7,335 nucleotides of DNA from JBOHCT01 sp050699055 (lineage in GTDB: Bacteria > Actinomycetota > Actinomycetes > Streptosporangiales > JBOHCT01): positions 1 to 7,335 of the forward strand of contig JBOHCT010000208.1 in NCBI GenBank assembly GCA_050699055.1, given 5' to 3'. How positions within the stretch are numbered: the stretch's first letter is position 1; each line of letters starts with the position of its first letter. Below are positions 1 through 4,917 of this stretch, piece by piece. Under the pieces are notes generated by a model. It was given only the letters and a program-made list of their open reading frames with translations. It ran no database searches and was not told the DNA's origin. A program made the translations under genes and the position numbers.

Positions 1-456
1 CTCGTCGACACCCGCGCCGCCGGCGGGTACGTCGTCGCCGCCGGCAGCATCGTCGACGGGCGACAGTACGAGATCGTCAACGACATCGACCCCGCGCCCC
101 TACCTGCATGGCTGGCCGCCCTGCTCGCCGACCCCACACCGGAGCCGAGAAACCTCCGCGGCCTGCTGTCCACGCTGAGCGCCCACAACCCCTCCCAGTA
201 CGCAGGCGCCGCGCTGCGCGGCGAGGTCCAACGCGTCCTCGACGCCACCGAAGGAACCCGCAACGACACCCTCAACCGCGCCGCGTTCGCCCTCGGACAA
301 CTCGTGGCCGCAGGTGTCCTGCCTGAACAGCTCGCCTACGACTGCCTCCACGCAGCCGCCCTCCACACGGAGCTGCCGGCCCGGGAGGCGGCCGCGACCA
401 TCCGCAGCGGCCTGCGCTCGGGCGCCCGCAAACCCCGGATGGAGGTGGCTGCGTGA
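1..456 (+). CDS. Bifunctional DNA primase/polymerase (Prim-Pol), C-terminal part
   Basis: The frame is open from base 1 to TGA at 454-456 and gives the last 151 residues; the 5' end lies left of the window. It begins inside the archaeo-eukaryotic primase-type Prim-Pol domain: LVDTRAAGGYVVAAGS (residues 1-16) is the D-x-R-x-x-GGYVV-x-x-GS signature, followed by the aromatic PAWLAALL segment. The Asp of DTR is probably one of the metal-binding acids, by analogy with pRN1-type enzymes. A helical C-terminal domain follows (GTRNDTLNRAAFALGQLVAAG, then AATIRSGLRSGARKP), as in actinobacterial mobile-element homologues. The family makes primers and copies DNA at the origin, and it defines the Prim-Pol replication class of AICEs. 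Its stop overlaps the next start (GTGA). The upstream catalytic half cannot be checked here. Confidence 0.88.
   Translation, partial: LVDTRAAGGYVVAAGSIVDGRQYEIVNDIDPAPLPAWLAALLADPTPEPRNLRGLLSTLSAHNPSQYAGAALRGEVQRVLDATEGTRNDTLNRAAFALGQLVAAGVLPEQLAYDCLHAAALHTELPAREAAATIRSGLRSGARKPRMEVAA
441..445 (+). promoter_or_regulatory. Ribosome binding site of the methylase remnant
   Basis: GGAGG lies inside the end of the primase frame, 7 nt before the GTG at 453. It supports GTG 453 as the start and shows that the broken methylase still has an intact translation signal. Confidence 0.6.
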
Positions 457-683
457 ACGGCCCTGCGCGTGACGATCCTCTCCGCGCCGCCGGCCGCGGT
501 CTCCCCCGAGTCAACCCGCACCACGCCGCGAGACCGCCTTTCGCCTACTACGGCGGCAAACAGACCATCGCCTCCGGAACCGCTCAGGGCGGCACCTGGA
601 ACCACCGCACCGAGGTGCTGTGGTCTAACCGCCCGCTCCGCCGCCAGCTCGCCATGTTCGACGAGGAGCCCACCCATGTCTGA
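453..683 (+). pseudogene. DNA adenine methylase remnant, internally deleted in frame
   Basis: This 76-residue frame joins the two ends of a D12-class (Dam-like) DNA adenine methylase. Residues 28-40, PPFAYYGGKQTIA, match the N-terminal AdoMet-binding motif (F-x-Y-x-GGK). Residues 41-72, through TEVLWSNRPL and a final phenylalanine-acid tail, match the extreme C-terminus of actinobacterial and phage homologues. Full-length enzymes are usually about 250-300 residues, so roughly 200 residues are missing, including the catalytic DPPY motif and the target-recognition region; it cannot methylate DNA. The apparent junction is near nt 572-573. There is no frameshift or stop. The start (GTGA overlap with the primase, GGAGG before it) and the 8-nt overlap with the next gene are intact, so the frame probably still couples translation along the operon. 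It could also be a new small protein or, less likely, an assembly collapse. Confidence 0.72.
663..668 (+). promoter_or_regulatory. Ribosome binding site deciding the DUF5131 start
   Basis: GAGGAG lies 7 nt before ATG 676, inside the end of the methylase remnant. It favours ATG 676 over the far-upstream in-frame GTG at 469, whose extra 69 residues are low-complexity Pro/Arg/Thr translated from the remnant in another frame. Confidence 0.6.
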
Positions 684-1494
684 CCACAGTGCGATCGAAT
701 GGACCGACGCCACCTGGAACCCCGTCACCGGCTGCACCAAAGTCTCCGCCGGCTGCGACCACTGCTACGCCGAACGGATCACCGAACGCTTCCACGGCCG
801 CGGCAGCTTCGCCACCGTGGAGCCGCACCCCGAACGGCTCGACACACCGCTGCGGTGGCGACGGCCCCGCCGGGTGTTCGTCAACTCCATGTCCGACCTG
901 TTCCACCCCGACATCCCCGACAGCTACATCACCGACGTGTTCGCCGTCATGACCGCCGCCACGAGGCACACGTTCCAGGTGCTGACCAAGCGGCACGGCC
1001 GTATGCGGTCGCTCCTGCGAAGCGGGCGGTTTCGGCTCGCCGTGACCGGCCGGGCCCGCGACGCCGAGCCCCAGCGGCGAGCGCCGGTCTGGCCGCTGGG
1101 CAACGTGTGGCTCGGTGTCTCCGCCGAGACCCAGCGGTGGGCGAGCATCCGCGTCCCGGCGCTGCTCGACACCCCCGCCGCGGTGCGGTTCGTGTCCTGC
1201 GAACCGTTGCTCGGCCCCGTCGACCTGTTCGCGTGGCTGCCCTGGCCCGGCGACACCCGCGAAGACCCCGGCGGCCGCGGGCCGCACCTGGACTGGGTCA
1301 TCGCCGGTGGAGAATCCGGACCCCGCCACCGGCCCGTCGACTCCACCTGGGTGCGGGCGCTACGGGACCAGTGTGCTGCCGCAGACGTGCCCTTCCACTT
1401 CAAGCAGTGGGGCGGGCGCACCGCCAAGGAAGGCGGACGCGTGCTGGACGGCCGCACCTGGGATAACTACCCACCCGCAGGGAGCGCGGCATGA
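676..1494 (+). CDS. DUF5131 family protein (phage Gp37/Gp68-like)
   Basis: The protein has 272 residues and is a complete member of the DUF5131 (Gp37/Gp68) family. Family signatures in order: SAIEWTDATWNPVTGCTKVS near the N-terminus; a cysteine cluster C20-x6-C27-x2-C30 followed by YAE; VFVNSMSDLFHPDIP; GVSAETQ; FVSCEPLLGPVDL; WVIAGGESGPRHRP; and FHFKQWGG near the C-terminus. The biochemical role of the family is not known to me. The cysteine cluster resembles an iron-sulfur or radical-SAM-type ligand set, so a metal-dependent, possibly nucleic-acid-directed, activity is inference. Family members are often encoded beside a 'three-Cys-motif partner' protein (TcmP); none is present here. The start at ATG 676 follows GAGGAG and overlaps the methylase remnant by 8 nt. 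The stop overlaps the DUF3987 start as ATGA. It is co-transcribed with the replication genes, which suggests a role in the element's DNA metabolism or in protecting it. Confidence 0.9.
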   Translation: MSDHSAIEWTDATWNPVTGCTKVSAGCDHCYAERITERFHGRGSFATVEPHPERLDTPLRWRRPRRVFVNSMSDLFHPDIPDSYITDVFAVMTAATRHTFQVLTKRHGRMRSLLRSGRFRLAVTGRARDAEPQRRAPVWPLGNVWLGVSAETQRWASIRVPALLDTPAAVRFVSCEPLLGPVDLFAWLPWPGDTREDPGGRGPHLDWVIAGGESGPRHRPVDSTWVRALRDQCAAADVPFHFKQWGGRTAKEGGRVLDGRTWDNYPPAGSAA

Positions 1495-3113
1495 CCGACG
1501 CCCGCCGAATCCTCGCCGCGGTCCACGCCGACGACAAGCTCGCCCACTTCCACGCCAACGGTGATGACCCATGGGAGGAACCCGTCCCCCTCGGCGCCCG
1601 GCCCGTCTTGCCAACATTTCCCGTCGACGCGCTCCCGGGGTGGGTGGCCGAACAGGTGGCCGCAGTCGCCGAGTTCACCCAAACTCCCGTCGACCTGCCC
1701 GGCTGCATCGCCCTCGCCGCGCTGTCGACAGCGGCCGGGGGCCGAGCCGTTGTCAACGTGCGCGGGTCGTGGACCGAGCCGGTGAACATCTTCACCGTCG
1801 TCGCCATGCCGCCGGCCTCCCGCAAGTCGTCGGTGTTCCGGGCCATGACAGGTCCGCTGCTGGCGGCCGAGCGGTACCTGCTGCAGCGCGTGCATCCACA
1901 GATCGTGGAGGCCGAGCTCGCCCGGAGGGTCGCTAAGGGCGTCGCCGACAAGACCGCCCACGCGGCCGCGGAAAACGACTCCTCCGGCGACCCCGAGGCG
2001 CTCGCCGAGGCCACCAGCGCCGCCATGGCCGTAGACGACATCACCGTGCCCGTCAAACCCCGCCTCGTGGCCGACGACATCACTCCCGAGAAGGCCGCAT
2101 CCCTACTCGCCGAGCAAGGCGGCCGACTCGCCGTCCTGTCCGCCGAGGGTGGCATCTTCGCAACCCTGGCCGGCCGCTACTCCGCCACCCCAAACCTGGA
2201 GGTCTTCCTGAAAGGCCACGCCGGGGACATGCTCCGCGTCGACCGACAAGGCCGGCCCACCGAACACATCGACCACGCCGCCCTCACGCTCGGCCTCGCC
2301 GTACAGCCCGAGGTGATTCGGGACATCGCGACCATGCCCGGGTTCCGCGGCAAAGGCCTCCTCGGACGCATCCTGTACGCCCTGCCCGCCTCCAACATCG
2401 GACGTCGCCGCATCAACCCCGACCCCGTACCGGAGTCGGTCGCCGCCCGATACGACACCAACCTGCAAAACCTCGTCAACACCCTGCACGACTGGGACGA
2501 CCCCGCGCGGCTGCAACTCACCCGCGACGCCGACCAGACCCTGCTCCACCTCGAGGAGACCACCGAGCCGCGGCTGCATCCCGACACCGGGGACCTCGGG
2601 CACCTCGGAGACTGGGCCGGCAAATATGTCGGCGCGGTCGCCCGCCTCGCCGGGCTCATCCACCTCGCCAGCCACATTCACGAGGGATGGCGGCACCCCA
2701 TCGAGCCGGACAGCATGCGGGCTGCCGTACGGCTCGGCGAGTACTTCACCACCCACGCGGTGGGGGCCTTCGACGCCATGGGCGCCGACCCCGACCTCGA
2801 CGCCGCCTGCGCGGTCCACGCTTGGCTGGAACGCACACGACCAGAACAGTTCACCGTTCGCGAGCTGTTCACCGCTCTCCCCCGCAGCCGCTTCCGCAAG
2901 GTCACCGACCTCGAACAGCCGCTTGCCCTCCTCGAACAGCACGGATGGATACGCCGTCAACCCGAGCCGCCCCGCAACGGGCCCGGACGCCCGCCCTCAC
3001 CCGCGTATGCGGTCCACCCACGCCTTCACGGCCCCGGCGCACAGCCGCCATGCACGACGCCGGAGCCGGCCCGCCCAACCGATCATGAGACCGAAGGAGG
3101 CCGTACGACATGA
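1491..3113 (+). CDS. DUF3987 primase-helicase-like replication protein
   Basis: This 540-residue protein looks like the DUF3987 (YfjI-type) P-loop proteins found in phages, plasmids and AICEs beside Prim-Pol genes. Residues about 40-85 hold the family lead-in (FPVDALPGWVAEQVAAVAEF, then a small-residue helix). MPPASRKSS (106-114) is the Walker A-like loop; the Gly commonly seen before SRKS is Ala here and the canonical GxxxxGK spacing is absent. AVLSAEGGIF around E219 is the Walker B-like strand, followed by LTLGLAVQPEVI and GFRGKGLLGRILYALP. A C-terminal winged-helix segment (about 440-515; W445, FTVRELFTAL, LLEQHGWIRR) probably binds DNA. By context it would act as helicase or loader with the primase. 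The start ATGA overlaps the DUF5131 stop, with GGGAG 6 nt before it (1480-1484); the stop overlaps xis. Assignment is secure; ATPase or helicase activity is inferred. Confidence 0.87.
   Translation: MTDARRILAAVHADDKLAHFHANGDDPWEEPVPLGARPVLPTFPVDALPGWVAEQVAAVAEFTQTPVDLPGCIALAALSTAAGGRAVVNVRGSWTEPVNIFTVVAMPPASRKSSVFRAMTGPLLAAERYLLQRVHPQIVEAELARRVAKGVADKTAHAAAENDSSGDPEALAEATSAAMAVDDITVPVKPRLVADDITPEKAASLLAEQGGRLAVLSAEGGIFATLAGRYSATPNLEVFLKGHAGDMLRVDRQGRPTEHIDHAALTLGLAVQPEVIRDIATMPGFRGKGLLGRILYALPASNIGRRRINPDPVPESVAARYDTNLQNLVNTLHDWDDPARLQLTRDADQTLLHLEETTEPRLHPDTGDLGHLGDWAGKYVGAVARLAGLIHLASHIHEGWRHPIEPDSMRAAVRLGEYFTTHAVGAFDAMGADPDLDAACAVHAWLERTRPEQFTVRELFTALPRSRFRKVTDLEQPLALLEQHGWIRRQPEPPRNGPGRPPSPAYAVHPRLHGPGAQPPCTTPEPARPTDHETEGGRTT
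3093..3100 (+). promoter_or_regulatory. Strong ribosome binding site for the excisionase
   Basis: GAAGGAGG lies 9 nt before ATG 3110, inside the end of the DUF3987 gene. It is the strongest Shine-Dalgarno match in the window and decides for ATG 3110 over the in-frame ATG at 3137. It may let xis/int be translated more than the upstream replication genes. Confidence 0.75.
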
Positions 3114-3307
3114 GTGCCGTCACCCGCGTCCGCGCGATGCTCACCATCCCCGAACTCTGCGCCGAGCTGCAGATCTCCCGCTCCACCTTCTATGACTGGC
3201 GGCAGAAGGGCAGCGGCCCCAAGTGCGTCAAGCTGCCCAACGGCGGACTCCGGGTACGCAGAGCCGACCTCGAACGCTGGCTCGACTCCCGAGAGGACGC
3301 CGCCTGA
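3110..3307 (+). CDS. xis: Excisionase-type helix-turn-helix protein (Xis)
   Basis: This 65-residue protein is a MerR/AlpA-like winged helix-turn-helix. LTIPELCAELQISRSTFYDW (11-30) contains the helix-turn-helix, and KLPNGGLRVRRADLERWLDS (41-60) gives the wing and last helix; this is the standard layout of actinomycete element and phage excisionases. It would bind the attachment region and steer the integrase towards excision. Its start overlaps the DUF3987 stop (ATGA), and its TGA shares one base with the integrase ATG (TGATG), the classic xis-int arrangement. The first nine residues are untypical of the fold and are kept only because of the ribosome binding site. It could instead be a transcriptional regulator of the element, since these roles share the fold. 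Confidence 0.85.
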   Translation: MSAVTRVRAMLTIPELCAELQISRSTFYDWRQKGSGPKCVKLPNGGLRVRRADLERWLDSREDAA

Positions 3308-4704
3308 TGGACGGCATCACCTACGACGTCCGCCTGTGGAAGACCGAGGTCTACAAGGGCAGCCGCGTCACTACCTACAAGGTCCGCTGGACCGTGAGCG
3401 GGAAGCCCTGGAAGGAGTCCTTCCGAAGACGGGCTCAGGCTGACAGCTTCCGCGCCGAACTCCTCGCCGCCGCACGCCGAGGCGAGGCGTTCAGCCTTAC
3501 CACGGGCCGTCCAGTCTCGTGGAAACGGTCCGAGAACACCCTCTCCTGGTACGCCTTCGCCGTCGACTACGTCGACGCGAAGTGGCCGTACGCATCCGCA
3601 AACCATCGGCGTGGCATCGCCGAAGCCCTCACCGACGCCACGGAAGTGCTGCTCGCCGCCGACCCCATAGGGATGCCCCTTGATCTACTCCGTACAGCTC
3701 TACGTACCTGGGCGTTCAGCGCCCGCATCCGCGACGGAGGGCAGCCGCCCGAAGAACTCGCCGCCGCGGTGGCTTGGCTGGAACGCAACACCGTCGCGCT
3801 CCGCGCCCTCACCGAGCCAGGCAAGGGCGCGACCCTCGTCCGTGCCGTGCTCGACCGCATCAGCCGAAAGCGGAACGGGACGCCTGCCGCCGCGAACACC
3901 GCGACCCGCAAACGCATGGTTATCAACAACGCCATGGAATACGCCTGCGAGATCGGCGCCCTGCCCGCGAACCCGCTCAAGACCGTCAAGTGGACCAAGC
4001 CCAGAACCGTGAAGACCCTGGACATGCGGATCGTCGTCAACGCCGGCCAAGCCCGGGCGCTCCTCGACGCAGTGAGAGCGCAGGGCGACCGAGGCGAACG
4101 CATGGTCGCCTTCTTCGCATGCCTGTACTACGCCGCCCTGCGCCCCGAGGAAGCCGTCGACCTACGCCGCGAACACCTGGTCAGCCTCCCCGCAGACGGG
4201 TGGGGCGAGATGCGCCTCACCCACGCCGAACCTCGCAGCGGCACGCAGTGGACAAACAACGGCCACGCCCGCGAGCGGCGAGAACTCAAACACCGAGCTC
4301 AAGGCGAGACACGATCGGTGCCGATCCACCCGGACCTCGCGGTCCTGCTACGCGCCCACCTCGACCGCTTCGGCACGGACCCCCGAGGACGTCTTTTCGT
4401 CGGGCCTCGCGGAGGCGTCCTCACCGACCGCGCCTACCTCGCCGTATGGCACAAGGCACGCGAGCGGGCCCTGACGAAGCGAGAGGTCGCCTCAACGCTC
4501 GCGCGCACGCCTTACGCCCTACGGCACGCGGCCGTCTCCACCTGGCTCAGCGCCGGCGTCCCACCCCAACAGGTCGCCGAGTGGGCCGGCCACAGCGTCG
4601 ACGTGCTTCTCCGCGTCTACGCCAAGTGCGTGGCCGGCCATCAAGACGAGGCCAAACAGCGCATCCTTAAGGTCACCCAACCGCACGACTCAGGGGAGAA
4701 GTAG
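3307..4704 (+). CDS. int: Tyrosine recombinase/integrase
   Basis: This 465-residue protein is a full-length AICE-type tyrosine integrase. The N-terminal arm-binding part begins MDGITYDVRLWKTEVYKGSR; a SAM-like core-binding domain runs from about W81 to 240; the catalytic domain follows. Visible catalytic residues are R279 (YYAALRPEEAVDL), R406 with H407 (YALRHAAVSTW), H429 (WAGHS) and nucleophile Y438 (LLRVYAKC). The box II histidine before LR is replaced by Tyr (Y403), which is usual in this subfamily. It catalyses site-specific strand exchange between attP and attB, and with Xis the reverse. The start at ATG 3307 is preferred over GTG 3223 because GAGAGGA (3291-3297) precedes it by 9 nt, it overlaps the xis stop, and the N-terminal motif matches the family; the 28 extra residues of the longer frame are Arg-rich xis overlap. 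No disruption is seen. Confidence 0.95.
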   Translation: MDGITYDVRLWKTEVYKGSRVTTYKVRWTVSGKPWKESFRRRAQADSFRAELLAAARRGEAFSLTTGRPVSWKRSENTLSWYAFAVDYVDAKWPYASANHRRGIAEALTDATEVLLAADPIGMPLDLLRTALRTWAFSARIRDGGQPPEELAAAVAWLERNTVALRALTEPGKGATLVRAVLDRISRKRNGTPAAANTATRKRMVINNAMEYACEIGALPANPLKTVKWTKPRTVKTLDMRIVVNAGQARALLDAVRAQGDRGERMVAFFACLYYAALRPEEAVDLRREHLVSLPADGWGEMRLTHAEPRSGTQWTNNGHARERRELKHRAQGETRSVPIHPDLAVLLRAHLDRFGTDPRGRLFVGPRGGVLTDRAYLAVWHKARERALTKREVASTLARTPYALRHAAVSTWLSAGVPPQQVAEWAGHSVDVLLRVYAKCVAGHQDEAKQRILKVTQPHDSGEK

Positions 4705-4712
4705 GAGGCCTC
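4705..4712. repeat. 8-bp palindrome GAGGCCTC directly after int
   Basis: GAGGCCTC is a perfect palindrome starting at the base after the int stop codon. It is related to the 10-bp palindrome at 4759-4768 (same GAGGC/GCCTC arms with GC inserted at the centre), 54 bp further on. It may be a protein-binding half of the attachment region; an 8-bp palindrome alone is weak evidence. Confidence 0.35.
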
Positions 4713-4751
4713 AGCCGCCGCTTGGTAGTTGGAGACGTAGCTGACCACACA

Positions 4752-4760
4752 CGGATGAGA
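4752..4760 (+). repeat. 9-bp direct repeat, copy 1
   Basis: CGGATGAGA here is repeated exactly at 4800-4808, start to start 48 bp. Paired short direct repeats beside int resemble arm-type integrase sites, but binding is not shown. Copy 1 runs into the 10-bp palindrome at 4759. Confidence 0.4.
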
Positions 4761-4768
4761 GGCGCCTC
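4759..4768. repeat. 10-bp perfect palindrome GAGGCGCCTC
   Basis: GAGGCGCCTC reads identically on both strands and overlaps the end of the first direct-repeat copy by 2 bp. With no loop it suits a dimeric protein site better than a transcript hairpin. Confidence 0.4.
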
Positions 4769-4799
4769 GGTCGGCCAGAGCAAACTGCCGGACGCCCCG

Positions 4800-4808
4800 C
4801 GGATGAGA
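4800..4808 (+). repeat. 9-bp direct repeat, copy 2
   Basis: Second exact copy of CGGATGAGA (first at 4752-4760). Unlike copy 1 it is not followed by a palindrome. Confidence 0.4.
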
Positions 4809-4823
4809 CATCACATCAGCCAG

Positions 4824-4843
4824 GGTCGAAGCGATTCTCGACC
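4824..4843. repeat. Inverted repeat, GGTCGA/TCGACC
   Basis: Six-base arms GGTCGA (4824-4829) and TCGACC (4838-4843) flank an 8-base loop. There is no T-run after it, so it is a poor intrinsic terminator for int. It superficially looks like a tRNA T-arm, but the loop length and sequence are wrong. Confidence 0.35.
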
Positions 4844-4856
4844 GAGGGGAGAGTGG

Positions 4857-4870
4857 CGGTTGACGAACCG
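4857..4870. repeat. Inverted repeat, CGGTT-GACG-AACCG
   Basis: A perfect 5-bp stem closes a 4-base GACG loop; a G-T wobble (4856/4871) could extend it. It could end transcription from int or be a protein site. Confidence 0.35.
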
Positions 4871-4896
4871 TGCCATCCATCCGCTAACGCGCCTTC

Positions 4897-4915
4897 GGTC
4901 CTGAGGGGGCAGACC
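4897..4915 (-). terminator. Weak terminator-like hairpin after the minus-strand gene
   Basis: GGTC (4897-4900) pairs with GACC (4912-4915), and TG (4902-4903) with CA (4910-4911) around one bulged C, with a six-base loop. It begins 2 nt past the stop of the minus-strand gene. There is no T-run, as is common for actinomycete terminators, so support is only structural. Confidence 0.3.
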
Positions 4916-4917
4916 AC

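Larger units (their letters stand above)
4705..4917. other. Intergenic region after int; candidate attachment-site end of the element
   Basis: These 213 bp separate the stops of two convergent genes. In elements of this kind the attachment site lies just beyond int, so the right boundary may be here. I see no tRNA gene, no T-arm plus acceptor 3' end and no credible coding frame. It does hold two related palindromes (4705-4712, 4759-4768), a 9-bp direct repeat (4752-4760, 4800-4808) and short hairpins (4824-4843, 4857-4870, 4897-4915), a density compatible with Int/Xis binding sites or bidirectional termination. The core sequence cannot be named because the other end of the element is outside the window. 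Confidence 0.45.

Noticed and set aside
469..675. Upstream GTG extension of the DUF5131 protein by 69 residues
   Set aside because: The extension is low-complexity Pro/Thr/Arg, lies in another frame over the methylase remnant, and the family N-terminus (SAIEWTDATWNP) begins right after ATG 676, which has its own ribosome binding site.
625..1329. Long minus-strand frame opposite DUF5131
   Set aside because: A GC-rich shadow with Gly/Val/Ala-rich composition and no recognisable motif, opposite a well-supported gene.
2103..2960. 285-residue minus-strand frame opposite DUF3987
   Set aside because: Mirror of the DUF3987 codons, rich in Gly/Val/Glu, no motif, and it conflicts with a clear family member.
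3223..3306. Longer integrase start at 3223
   Set aside because: The extra 28 residues are Arg-rich and overlap xis; ATG 3307 has GAGAGGA before it and matches the family N-terminus.
3774..4670. 298-residue plus-strand frame inside int
   Set aside because: Arg/Pro-rich out-of-frame translation of int, typical of high-GC DNA.
4823..4870. tRNA-like T-arm, possible tRNA 3' end for attB
   Set aside because: The GGTCGA/TCGACC arms have an 8-base loop without the TTCRA pattern, and no acceptor stem or other arms can be built on either strand.
4641..4880. 79-residue minus-strand frame over the int end and intergenic region
   Set aside because: No recognisable motif, overlaps the conserved end of int, and no convincing start signal.
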